The notes under the pieces were generated by a model that was not told the origin of the DNA, ran no database searches, and saw only the letters and a list, made by a program, of their open reading frames with translations. A stretch of DNA of 64,000 nucleotides, taken from positions 558,001 through 622,000 of the forward strand of contig NZ_JAATJB010000001.1 of NCBI RefSeq assembly GCF_011927635.1, written 5' to 3'. Shown piece by piece: positions 36,449 to 44,540 of the stretch (positions within the stretch are counted from its first letter, which is position 1; every line of letters starts with the position of its first letter). The stretch comes from Sphingomonas trueperi. GTDB lineage: Bacteria > Pseudomonadota > Alphaproteobacteria > Sphingomonadales > Sphingomonadaceae. Made by a program: the position numbers and the translations under genes.

Positions 36449-39019
36449 TCAGAAGAACAGCTTGCGGATGCTGAGGGTCACCGCGCGGCCAGTGGGATCG
36501 AGCAGATCGGGCTGGTAGTTGAGCGGCACCGCGCCGGTCTGGTCGGTCACGCGCTGGCGGCTGTTGAGGAGGTTGGTCACCCCCAGACTCACCCGCGTGC
36601 CGCGCAGCCAGGGATGCGCGCGCACCAGCTTGAACTGGCGACCGAGGTCCGCGAACACGCGCAGGTTGAACGTGCCGAGATCGCCGAAGTTGAGCTGGTT
36701 GGTGTTGTTCAGCCCGGTATAGACGCTGGTGCTGCTCTGCCACTTGAAGCCGAGCCGCATGCCGACACCGTCCTTGGTGAAGCCCGCCTGCGCATCGATC
36801 TGATGCGCCGGCTGGCCGCCCGCATTGCCGGCGGCATCGCCGTGCAACAGGTCGAGGATCGGCACGCCGTCGCGGATCTTGATCTGATTCTTGAAGTACC
36901 AGGTGTGGTAGAGGCTGAACTGCAGCCGGCCCGCCAACGCGCCATTGGGCCCGCCGAAGCCGCCACGTGCCCGCGCGGCGCCGCCGCCTTGGCCACCGCC
37001 GCCGGGCGCTGCGCCGGCCGGGGGGGCGGGGGGCGGACCGAACAGGCTGCCGCCGAACGGCGGACGCTGGCCGTTCTGGCCCTGGCCGAACAGCCGCGCC
37101 TGGCCTTCCGCCGGCAGCGGCTTGCCCGCGGCGATCGCGTCGGCGCGCTCCTTCTCGCGCTGGGCGCGCATTGCGGCGATCTTCTTCTCGAGCGACGACT
37201 TGATCGGCACCGAAAGGTTGAAGCCCCAGCGCAGCTGCTGGGTGTTGTTTTCGGCGAAGTTCACCGCGCGATTGTCGATGCTCACCAGATCGCCGTCGGG
37301 ATCACGGACGAAGCGATCGGGGAACGCCGCCTCGATCGCCGCGGTGGCAGCGGGGAAGGTGGCGATGTCGTTGCGGATGCGGCTGGTCACATAATCGGCG
37401 CGGATCGACAGGTCGGTCTTCTCCGACGGCCGCAATTCCAACCCCAGCTTCATCACATGGCGCTTTTCCGCCTGAAGCGCGGGATTGCCGCCGGTGATGG
37501 TGGTGATCGTCACCGTCTGGCCGGTGCGATAGTCGAACACGCGGGTGTTCGGGCTGGCGACGACGGGGCCGCCGAGCTGGCTGGTGCTCGGCGCATCCTC
37601 GGCATCGGTCCAGGAGGCGAGCAGCCGCACCGGCTTGAACGGTGACCAGTTCACCCCATAGCCCGTGGTGGTCAGCGTGCCGAAGTCCGAGAGGTGCTGG
37701 ACGGCGACGTTGCCGTTGATCGTCAGGTCGCCGAGCGGCTGGAGCACGTCGCGGCGGCGGCTGGCGATCGGCAGGTCGATGTTGAGCTGGCTGCTGCCGA
37801 TGTTGCGCGAGAGCGAGGCATCGGTCGTCAGGCCATTGCGGAAGGCGGTACTGTCGAACCCGCTGAGGCTGCCGCCGATCCGCAACGAGGTCGAGACATC
37901 GCCGGCCGGCAGCTTGAACAGGGGCCCGCGCAGCAGTGCGTCGACCGTGCCGGTGTTCGAGGTCGAATTGCCGCGATCGGCTGGGCGCGCCGCGCCGAGC
38001 GAATCGAAGCCGCGATCGGTGATCGTCTTGCTCTCGACGCGATCGTAATTGCCGGTGAGCGACCAACTCCAGCTGTTGCTCCACGGCAGTTCATCTCCGT
38101 TGAGCGTAGTGCCGAAATGCGAGGTGATCGTGCGGCTGCTGGCGGTGAGCGGGCTGGGTTCGGCGGTGAGCGCCAGCGGCGCCGCGCTCTGCGACAATGC
38201 GAGTCCCCGCAGCGCTTCGCTCTGCTGCACTTCCAGCGTGCCGTTGACCGTCGCGCCGACCTTTTCGCTGAGGTTGCGGGCATAGCTGCCGTTGACGGTG
38301 AGGTCCTGGCTGGGGGCGACCAGCGTGCGATAGGGCGCTTGGTTGACGCCGCTGCCGTCGTTGAACGTCGCCTGCACGTTGCGCTCGCTCTCCAGCAGCG
38401 CCGAAGTGCCCTGGTACTTCACGTCGAGATTGACGCGGCGATCGCGGTTGATCTTGAGGATGTCCGCCTGCACCTCCTGGGTGCTGTTGCCGCCCTCGGT
38501 CGGCACGCCGCCTTCGAGTTCGGTGGTGAGCGCGCGGAAGCGTTCGCGCAGCACGAAATTCACCACGCGCTGGTCGGCCGAATAGCCGAACTTGAGCGCG
38601 ACCTCCTCGGGCAGGATGTCGACCCGCTCGATCGCCTCGGTCGGCAGGTCGCGAATCTCGGCGAAGCTGGAGATGCGGCGGCCGTTGAGCAGCACCACCG
38701 GCCGGCCGCTGCCGCGCGCGCTGCCGGTTTGCGGCGCGAGTTCGTTGAGCAGGTCGGCGACCGAGGAGACGGCATAGGCGCGGATGTCCGCCTGGTTGAG
38801 CTGGATCTCGGGCGGAATGTCGCCCTTCACCGCGCCGCGCGGCTCGCTGGCGGTGACGACGATCTCGTCGGTATAGGGATCTTCCTGTACGGGCGCGGCG
38901 GGCTGGGTCTGGGCGGGGCGGCCGCCCGCCTGCTGCATCGGCGTCGTTGTCTGTGCCTGCGCCGCCAGCGGCGATACGCCTGCCAACAGTCCTGCCAGGG
39001 TGGTCCCCAGTCGCTTCAT
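36449..39019 (-). CDS. TonB-dependent outer-membrane receptor with Gly/Pro-rich insert
   Basis: 856 residues. Signal peptide MKRLGTTLAGLLAGVSPLAAQ, a TonB-box-like DEIVVTAS near residue 51, and a plug domain with VADLLNELAPQTGS, RPVVLLNGRRI and IERVDILPEEVALKFGYSADQ. The barrel ends at the terminal phenylalanine (SIRKLFF). An unusual stretch at about residues 610-695 holds a charged segment (EKKIAAMRAQREKERADAIA) followed by a Gly/Pro-rich run (PPFGGSLFGPPPAPPAG, GGGGQGGGAARARGGFGG). Substrate unknown; the downstream M28 peptidase suggests peptides or protein breakdown products. Expressed alone or with the two genes downstream. Confidence 0.9.
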   Translation of the reverse strand: MKRLGTTLAGLLAGVSPLAAQAQTTTPMQQAGGRPAQTQPAAPVQEDPYTDEIVVTASEPRGAVKGDIPPEIQLNQADIRAYAVSSVADLLNELAPQTGSARGSGRPVVLLNGRRISSFAEIRDLPTEAIERVDILPEEVALKFGYSADQRVVNFVLRERFRALTTELEGGVPTEGGNSTQEVQADILKINRDRRVNLDVKYQGTSALLESERNVQATFNDGSGVNQAPYRTLVAPSQDLTVNGSYARNLSEKVGATVNGTLEVQQSEALRGLALSQSAAPLALTAEPSPLTASSRTITSHFGTTLNGDELPWSNSWSWSLTGNYDRVESKTITDRGFDSLGAARPADRGNSTSNTGTVDALLRGPLFKLPAGDVSTSLRIGGSLSGFDSTAFRNGLTTDASLSRNIGSSQLNIDLPIASRRRDVLQPLGDLTINGNVAVQHLSDFGTLTTTGYGVNWSPFKPVRLLASWTDAEDAPSTSQLGGPVVASPNTRVFDYRTGQTVTITTITGGNPALQAEKRHVMKLGLELRPSEKTDLSIRADYVTSRIRNDIATFPAATAAIEAAFPDRFVRDPDGDLVSIDNRAVNFAENNTQQLRWGFNLSVPIKSSLEKKIAAMRAQREKERADAIAAGKPLPAEGQARLFGQGQNGQRPPFGGSLFGPPPAPPAGAAPGGGGQGGGAARARGGFGGPNGALAGRLQFSLYHTWYFKNQIKIRDGVPILDLLHGDAAGNAGGQPAHQIDAQAGFTKDGVGMRLGFKWQSSTSVYTGLNNTNQLNFGDLGTFNLRVFADLGRQFKLVRAHPWLRGTRVSLGVTNLLNSRQRVTDQTGAVPLNYQPDLLDPTGRAVTLSIRKLFF

Positions 39020-39152
39020 CGTTGCTCCGTCCCTTGTTCCGAATCAGAAGCGGGCCCGCAGGCCCGCTCGTCCTTGTTCGGCGGGTACGACGCACATGTC
39101 GCAAAACTGTGCCCGATTATCCGATAAATTGTCGCGCTTGTTGCGCAGATGC

Positions 39153-39176
39153 GAAAATGGGGGCCGTAGCCCCCAT
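39153..39176 (-). terminator. Intrinsic terminator of tRNA-Leu
   Basis: On the minus strand a perfect 8-bp stem ATGGGGGC-TACG-GCCCCCAT is followed by TTTC, 13 bases after the CCA end of the tRNA. Confidence 0.75.
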
Positions 39177-39188
39177 CCTCTGAATTCA

Positions 39189-39275
39189 TGGTGCGGTCGA
39201 GAAGACTCGAACTTCCACGGCCTTTCGGCCACAACGACCTCAACGTTGCGCGTCTACCAGTTCCGCCACGACCGC
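39189..39275 (-). tRNA. tRNA-Leu (anticodon GAG)
   Basis: An 87-base tRNA with encoded CCA. Acceptor arms GCGGTCG and CGACCGC pair fully. The anticodon stem CAACG/CGTTG encloses the loop TTGAGGT, giving anticodon GAG, which reads CUC and CUU. A long variable arm (GTGGCCGAAAGGCCGT) marks a class II tRNA, and the T-arm reads GTTCGAGTC. It ends at its own terminator and has no integrase gene next to it. Confidence 0.96.
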
Positions 39276-39404
39276 ACGTGAATTTCCGCCGGCATTTCCA
39301 TACCAGCGGCTGGTAAGGCAGCGGCCCCTAGCAAAGCGAAATCGGGCTGGCAACCCGCTTTGTGCGGGTTTCTTGCGTTGTCGCTTCCGCCTATGCCTCC
39401 GGCC

Positions 39405-40763
39405 ATGTCCGTTGCCACCCCGCTCGCCGCCGAAACGCGCCGCCTTCTCGCGCTGGCCTGGCCGGTGATGCTGACCGGGCTCAACTGGACGATTCTGCAT
39501 GTGACGGACGTGGTGGTGGTGGGCATGGCCGGCACCCACCAGGTCGCGGCGCTGGGCGCGAGCCGGACGATTACCTTCCCAGGAATCGTGATGGGGTTGG
39601 GCGCGCTGACCGGCATCCTCGTCCACGTCTCGCGCGCCGACGGCGCCGGCGAACTGCGCCAGACCGGCCGCGTGCTCCACGAAGGCCTGCTGCTCGCGCT
39701 GCTGCTCGGCTTGGCGAGCATGGCCATCCTGTTCGGCTTCGCGGCGCCTTTGCTCGCTGGGGTGGGCGTCGCGCCGGACCTGGTCGCGGCGAGTACGCCG
39801 GTGGTGCGGGTGATGGCGCTCGCCTATCCGTTCCAGCTGCTCACCATTGCAACGAGTTTCTTCCTCGAAGGCGTCAGCCGGCCGGCGCGGGTGACGGTGG
39901 TCAACCTCGCCGTGCTGCCGATCAACGCGCTGCTCGCCTGGCTGCTCGCGACCGGCGCCTGGGGGCTGCCGGCACTCGGCGCGGTCGGCGCGGCGACCGC
40001 CACGGCCATCGCGTCGGCGCTCGGCGCGATCGGCATGCTCGCCGCCGCCTGGACGCTGCCGCGTGCCGAGCCGCGCGGGGTGCGGCTGCTCGGCGACTGG
40101 GGGCGGGCGGAGACGTGGCGCGGCGCTTGGGCGCTCGCCCGATTCGGCGTGGTGCCGGCAGTGGCATCGGGGCTGGAGCTGGTCGGCTTCTCGATCCTGA
40201 TCGCGCTCTCCACCCAATTGGGCGAGACCACCGCGCATGCCTTCCAGATCGTCTTCTCGATCCACAACGTCACCTTTGCGGTGGCGCTGGGACTTGGGTC
40301 GGCGGCGGGGGTGCGCGCCGGCAATGCGGTGGGCGAGGGGGTGCCGCAGGCGGCAGCAGGGCGGGCCGGCATCGCCGCGCTGCTCGCCGCGCTTGCCACC
40401 GGGCTGCTGGCCGCCTGCCTGATGCTGGTGCCGATGCTGGTCGTGGCGCGCTTTCCCGCGCCGGGCGAGGTCCATGCGATGGCGGCGACGATGCTGCTGC
40501 TGTGGGCGCCGTTCATCCTCTTCGATGGCGTCCAGGTGGTGTTCGTCTATGCGCTGCGCTCGCTGGGCGACCAGGTCGCCGCGGGCATCAACGGCATCCT
40601 CGCCTTCTTCCTGGTGACCGGCGGGCTGGGGCTGTGGCTGGTCCAGGCCGGCCTCGGCGCACAGGCGCTGGTGCTCGCCTCGGGGCTCGGCATGGTGGCG
40701 GCGGCCCTGCTCGACGGCGGCCGCCTGCTCGTCGTCACCCGTCGAATTCGCTCACAAAGCTGA
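39405..40763 (+). CDS. MATE family multidrug/toxin efflux protein
   Basis: A 12-helix inner-membrane antiporter of about 452 residues. Two repeats of six helices can be read; the first begins LAWPVMLTGLNWTILHVTDVVVVG and the second around ARFGVVPAVASGLELVGFS, with the MATE-type FLEGVSRPARVTVVNLAVLPINALL in the first half and VYALRSLGDQVAAGINGILAFFL in the second. Substrates are unknown. In-frame ATG codons at 39393 and 39405 are both possible, neither with a clear ribosome binding site. Its 3' end overlaps that of the convergent DUF3426 gene by 29 bases. Confidence 0.9.
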   Translation: MSVATPLAAETRRLLALAWPVMLTGLNWTILHVTDVVVVGMAGTHQVAALGASRTITFPGIVMGLGALTGILVHVSRADGAGELRQTGRVLHEGLLLALLLGLASMAILFGFAAPLLAGVGVAPDLVAASTPVVRVMALAYPFQLLTIATSFFLEGVSRPARVTVVNLAVLPINALLAWLLATGAWGLPALGAVGAATATAIASALGAIGMLAAAWTLPRAEPRGVRLLGDWGRAETWRGAWALARFGVVPAVASGLELVGFSILIALSTQLGETTAHAFQIVFSIHNVTFAVALGLGSAAGVRAGNAVGEGVPQAAAGRAGIAALLAALATGLLAACLMLVPMLVVARFPAPGEVHAMAATMLLLWAPFILFDGVQVVFVYALRSLGDQVAAGINGILAFFLVTGGLGLWLVQAGLGAQALVLASGLGMVAAALLDGGRLLVVTRRIRSQS

Positions 40764-41430
40764 GCTTCACCGATTTGGCACCGCTGGGCACGTCGACCTT
40801 GGCCCCGTTGAAGTCGAAGCCGGCCTTGGGCTCCAGCGTGCGGACCGGCGGGGTAATCCGCCAGCTATAGACCTCGCGGCGCTCGCCATCGAGCAGCTGG
40901 ATGCGGATGTCGGGCACATGCTGGGCCGTGGCGCTGTCGTTGAGCACCTTGCCCGAGACGATGAACAGCTTGCTGCCGTCCGTCCGTGCCTGCAGCGCGA
41001 CGTTCTTCTCGCTGAACACCAGCTGCGCATTCGCGCCCCCGATCGGCAGGCCGAGTTGGGTCAGCACCTGCGGGGCCTTCCAGTAGAGCAGGGCCGCGCC
41101 GCCGAGCAGCACCGAGACGAGCGCGACCAGCGCCGCGATCGTCCAGCGGATGCCGCTGCGCTGCTTCGGGGCGGGTTCGTCGAACGGATCGTAGCTGGGC
41201 TCCGGCACGGGCTCGGCCGCGGCAAAGCTGCGCGGGGGGAGCGGTGCGGGCTCGGGCTCCGGCGCGAGGGCCGCGGCCGGGGCAGGCGGCGGGGCGGCGG
41301 GTGCCGGCGAAGCGCCCGACTGGAACCAGCTATGCTTGCAATTGGCGCAGCGTACCGTGCGGCCGTCCGGGCCGATCGCCGAATCCGGCACCTCGTAGCG
41401 CGATCCGCACTGGCTGCACTCCAAGATCAT
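40735..41430 (-). CDS. Zinc-ribbon DUF3426 membrane protein (MJ0042 motif)
   Basis: 231 residues. The N-terminal zinc ribbon MILECSQCGSRYEVPDSAIG and VRCANCKHSWFQ has the four cysteines of the MJ0042 family. A proline/alanine/glutamate-rich linker (about 45-100) leads to one membrane helix (WTIAALVALVSVLLGGAALLYW, about 118-140) and a C-terminal periplasmic DUF3426-like beta domain. Start is the ATG at 41428-41430 after AGGGGG. This gene is regularly beside ftsEX in alphaproteobacteria, and is divergent from ftsE here, so a role in the cell envelope or division is possible but unproven. Confidence 0.87.
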   Translation of the reverse strand: MILECSQCGSRYEVPDSAIGPDGRTVRCANCKHSWFQSGASPAPAAPPPAPAAALAPEPEPAPLPPRSFAAAEPVPEPSYDPFDEPAPKQRSGIRWTIAALVALVSVLLGGAALLYWKAPQVLTQLGLPIGGANAQLVFSEKNVALQARTDGSKLFIVSGKVLNDSATAQHVPDIRIQLLDGERREVYSWRITPPVRTLEPKAGFDFNGAKVDVPSGAKSVKLSFVSEFDG

Positions 41431-41595
41431 GCCCACACCCCCTGGTACCCGTCCGAAACGCGACGGACGTGCGAGTCTAGCGGGGCCGATTCGGGCCAGC
41501 AAGCGGCTTGGGACGGACGGCGGCTTGAGCGGAATCCGGGGCTGTGCGATGGCGGCCTAAGACCACCGCGAACAGGAGGCCGGGCCGCACGGCGC

Positions 41596-42297
41596 ATGGG
41601 CAACATCGTGCACTTCGAAAATGTCGGCCTGCGCTATGGGACCGGACCGGAAACGCTGTCGGACGTGAGCTTCACGCTGGCGACGGGCGGCTTCTATTTC
41701 CTCACCGGCGCGTCCGGTGCCGGCAAGACCTCGCTGCTCAAGCTGCTCTACCTCGCCCAGCGCCCGACGCGCGGCGCGGTGCGGCTGTTCGGCGAGGATG
41801 CGGGGTCGCTGCCGCGCGCGCGGCTGCCCGGCTTCCGCCGCCGGATCGGCGTGGTGTTCCAGGACTTCCGGCTGCTGCCGCAGCTTTCCGCCTATGACAA
41901 TGTCGCCCTTCCGCTGCGCGTGGCGGGGGTGCGCGAAAGCGAGATCGAGGCGCCGGTAATGGAGATGCTTGCCTGGGTGGGGCTGAGCGCGCGCGTCACC
42001 GCCAAGCCGCCGACGCTGTCGGGCGGCGAGCAGCAGCGCATCGCGATTGCGCGCGCGGTGATCGCCCGGCCCGAGATCCTCGTCGCCGACGAACCGACCG
42101 GCAACGTCGATCCCGACATGGCGGACCGGCTGCTGCACCTGTTCGAGGCGCTCAACCGGCTGGGCACCACCATCGTCGTCGCGACGCACGATCTCCACCT
42201 GATCGGCCGCATTCCGCACGCGCAGCTGATGCGCGTCGAGAAGGGCAAGCTGGTCGATCCCAGCGGCCTGCTCCGCCATCCGCCGGGGGGCGCATGA
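41596..42297 (+). CDS. ftsE: Cell division ATP-binding protein FtsE
   Basis: ATPase of the FtsEX complex that couples the divisome to peptidoglycan hydrolysis. 233 residues: Walker A GASGAGKTSL, Q-loop GVVFQDFRLLP (typical of FtsE), signature LSGGEQQRIAIARAV and Walker B ILVADEPTGNVD. The nearest ribosome binding site AGGAGG (41574-41579) is 16 bases before the ATG, which is longer than usual; no other in-frame start lies closer. ftsX overlaps by 4 bases. Confidence 0.94.
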   Translation: MGNIVHFENVGLRYGTGPETLSDVSFTLATGGFYFLTGASGAGKTSLLKLLYLAQRPTRGAVRLFGEDAGSLPRARLPGFRRRIGVVFQDFRLLPQLSAYDNVALPLRVAGVRESEIEAPVMEMLAWVGLSARVTAKPPTLSGGEQQRIAIARAVIARPEILVADEPTGNVDPDMADRLLHLFEALNRLGTTIVVATHDLHLIGRIPHAQLMRVEKGKLVDPSGLLRHPPGGA

Positions 42298-43178
42298 ACG
42301 GCTTCCGGCATCGCGCCGCGATCGACCTGCGACTGCTCGGCGAAGGCCAGCGCGGCTGGGTGATGGCGGGCATCATGGGGATCATGCTGTTTCTCACCGT
42401 GCTGGCCGGGGCGCTGGGGCTGGGCGTGGCGCGTTCGGCCATCGGGCTCGATCGCCAGCTCGCCGGGCAGCTGACGGTGCAGCTGGTCGAACCCGATGCC
42501 GGGCTGCGTGACGTGCGGGCCAAGGCACTGGTTGCAGCTGTCGCCAAAGTGCCTGGCGTCACGCGCGTGCGCGAGGCCGATCGTGCCGAGCTGGCGGCGC
42601 TGCTCAAGCCGTGGCTCGGCGATGTCGGGCTCGATCCCGAGCTGCCGATGCCCGTGCTGATCGACGTGACCGCCACGGAGGGATCGACCGCGCAGGTGTC
42701 CGCCGCCGCCCGCCGCGTCGCCCCCCAGGCGCGGGTGGACAGCAGCGCGCGATGGCTGTCGCCGGTACGCGGGCTGCTCGGCGCACTGGGGCTCGTCGCG
42801 ATCGGGCTGGTGCTGGTCATCGCCGCGGCGACGGCCGGGGTCGCGCTGCTCGTTGCGCGCGCGGGGCTGGACACGCACCGCGATACGATCGACGTGCTCC
42901 ACATGCTCGGATCGACCGATCTCCAGGTGGCGCGCCTTCTCCAGCGCCGAATCGCGCGCGACACGCTGCTCGGCGGCGCGATCGGCACCCTGGCGGCGCT
43001 GGCACTGGTCGCGCTGTTCCAGACCAAGCTGGCGCTGACCGGATCGGAAGTGCTGGGCGGCGCGACGCTGGCGCCGGTCGACTGGACGCTGCTCCTGCTG
43101 CTACCGATCGGCTTCGCCTTGCTCGCCACCGTGGCGACACGGCTGACCGTACTCCACACGCTGGGGCGCAAGCTGTGA
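42294..43178 (+). CDS. ftsX: Cell division protein FtsX
   Basis: Membrane partner of FtsE, 294 residues. First helix at about 23-45 (WVMAGIMGIMLFLTVLAGAL), a periplasmic domain of about 110 residues, then three C-terminal helices (about 160-185, 215-240, 258-280), the standard FtsX topology. The cytoplasmic loop IDVLHMLGSTDLQVARLLQRR matches the family coupling helix that contacts FtsE. Overlaps ftsE by ATGA at its start and the ydcF-like gene by GTGA at its end. Confidence 0.92.
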   Translation: MNGFRHRAAIDLRLLGEGQRGWVMAGIMGIMLFLTVLAGALGLGVARSAIGLDRQLAGQLTVQLVEPDAGLRDVRAKALVAAVAKVPGVTRVREADRAELAALLKPWLGDVGLDPELPMPVLIDVTATEGSTAQVSAAARRVAPQARVDSSARWLSPVRGLLGALGLVAIGLVLVIAAATAGVALLVARAGLDTHRDTIDVLHMLGSTDLQVARLLQRRIARDTLLGGAIGTLAALALVALFQTKLALTGSEVLGGATLAPVDWTLLLLLPIGFALLATVATRLTVLHTLGRKL

Positions 43179-43714
43179 TCCGGCGGCTGTTCTTCCTGCT
43201 GGTGCTGCTCGCGCTCGGCTGGGGCGCGGGCTTCGCGCTGTTCCTGTTCAGCCTCGGCAAGCCGCTGGGCGCGCATCGCACCGATGCGGTGGTGGTGCTG
43301 ACCGGCGGGCCGGGGCGGATCCAGCGCGGGCTCGATGCGCTGCGCCGCGAAGATGCCAGGCGGATGCTGGTCAGCGGGGTGAATCCCGACGTGCGTCCGC
43401 GCGAGCTGGCGGCGCAATTCTCCGCTGACCGTGCGCTGTTCGGATGCTGCGTGGATCTGGGGCACGAGGCGGTCGACACCCGCTCCAACGCCGACGAGAC
43501 CGGGCGCTGGGTGCACGATCACGACTATCACTCCATCAGGCTGGTCACCTCGGACTGGCACATGGCGCGCGCCCGGCTGGAGCTCGCCCATGTCCTGCAG
43601 GGCGTGACGATCGTCGGCGACGGCGTACCGAGCCGCCCCGGCTGGCGGATGCTGCTGCGCGAATATCACAAATATCTGGTGCGCCGGGGGGCGCTGTTGC
43701 TGGGGGTCGATTGA
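43175..43714 (+). CDS. YdcF/ElyC (DUF218) family protein
   Basis: 179 residues with one N-terminal membrane helix (FFLLVLLALGWGAGFALFLF) and a DUF218 domain: TDAVVVLTGGPGRIQRGLDALR, MLVSGVNPDV, DTRSNADETGRWV and LVTSDWHMARARLELAH. Members of this family affect envelope integrity and lipid-carrier metabolism. The GTG start overlaps the ftsX stop and its own stop overlaps the plsC start (TGATG), so ftsE-ftsX-ydcF-plsC is one translationally coupled set. Confidence 0.88.
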   Translation: MIRRLFFLLVLLALGWGAGFALFLFSLGKPLGAHRTDAVVVLTGGPGRIQRGLDALRREDARRMLVSGVNPDVRPRELAAQFSADRALFGCCVDLGHEAVDTRSNADETGRWVHDHDYHSIRLVTSDWHMARARLELAHVLQGVTIVGDGVPSRPGWRMLLREYHKYLVRRGALLLGVD

Positions 43715-44397
43715 TGGACGCGGTGCGTACGGTTCTCTTCCGCATCTTCTTCTACGGCGTGTCGATCATCCTGGTGCTGTGCGTCCCGTTCGCGGCGCTA
43801 TTTGGCGGGCGCTTCCTGCGCGCCTATTCCAATTTCTGGGCGTGGACGATGCAATGGTCGTTGCACGCCATCGTCGGTGCGCGGCTGCGGATCGAGGGCA
43901 CGGTGCCCGAGGGACAGCTGCTGTTCGCCGGCAAGCATGAAAGCTACTTCGAGGCGCTGGAACTGACCCGGATCCTGCACAGCCCAGCAACGGTGATGAA
44001 GCGCGAACTGGCCAGCATCCCGCTCTGGGGCTGGGCGGCGCAGCGTTACGGCACGATCGTGGTCGATCGCGAGGCCAATGCAACCGCGCTACGCTCGATG
44101 ATGCGGGCGGCGCAGGCGGCGCGGGCGAGCGGGCGTTCGGTGCTGATCTTCCCGGAGGGGACGCGGGTGCTGCCGGGGGAGGCGCCGCCGCTGCGCTCGG
44201 GCTTTGCCGGACTCTACCGCGCGCTCGACCTGCCGGTGGTGCCGGTGGCGGTGCGCAGCGGAAGTGTCTGGCCGCGCAAGGGACTGATGCGCCCAGGCGA
44301 GATCGTCTTCCGCTTTGGCGAGCCGATCCCGCCCGGGCTGCCCCGCCGCGAGATCGAGGCGCGGGTGCATGCGGCGATCAACGCGCTGAACGGGTAG
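43714..44397 (+). CDS. plsC: 1-acylglycerol-3-phosphate O-acyltransferase (PlsC)
   Basis: Adds the second acyl chain to make phosphatidate. 227 residues with an N-terminal hydrophobic region (residues 8-32), the acyltransferase motif I as KHESYFE (His-X4-Glu, where most family members have His-X4-Asp), motif II RYGTIVVDRE, motif III IFPEGTR and the late VPVAVRSGSVWPR. The Glu variant may be normal for alphaproteobacteria. Last gene of the ftsEX set; 21 bases before repeat copy 6. Confidence 0.9.
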   Translation: MDAVRTVLFRIFFYGVSIILVLCVPFAALFGGRFLRAYSNFWAWTMQWSLHAIVGARLRIEGTVPEGQLLFAGKHESYFEALELTRILHSPATVMKRELASIPLWGWAAQRYGTIVVDREANATALRSMMRAAQAARASGRSVLIFPEGTRVLPGEAPPLRSGFAGLYRALDLPVVPVAVRSGSVWPRKGLMRPGEIVFRFGEPIPPGLPRREIEARVHAAINALNG

Positions 44398-44418
44398 GCC
44401 CAGGAGGCCTGTTGTTCT

Positions 44419-44512
44419 GTCACCCCGGCGAAAGCCGGGACCCATTGAGGCCTACATCAAGGCTCCGGCTTTTAGCGAGAGGCGATTGGATCCCGGCCTT
44501 CGCCGGGATGTC
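44419..44512 (-). repeat. 94-bp double-hairpin repeat, copy 6 (reverse orientation)
   Basis: Left end GTCACCCCGGCGAAAGCCGG with CCATTGAGG inside, right end GGCGATTGGATCCCGGCC then TTCGCCGGGATGTC. This is the most diverged copy (GTCACC and GATGTC ends), yet it keeps the exact length. Lies between convergent plsC and crtB. Confidence 0.9.
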
Positions 44513-44540
44513 GTCTGTTGGGGCGGCCGCGGAGCCGGCT

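Noticed and set aside
39189-39275. tRNA-Leu as an integration site of a mobile island
   Set aside because: No integrase, no direct repeat of the tRNA 3' end and no change in base composition near it. Its 3' side runs straight into its own terminator.
3741-44512. The 94-bp repeats as a CRISPR array
   Set aside because: Copies are kilobases apart, palindromic, and have no spacers or cas genes.
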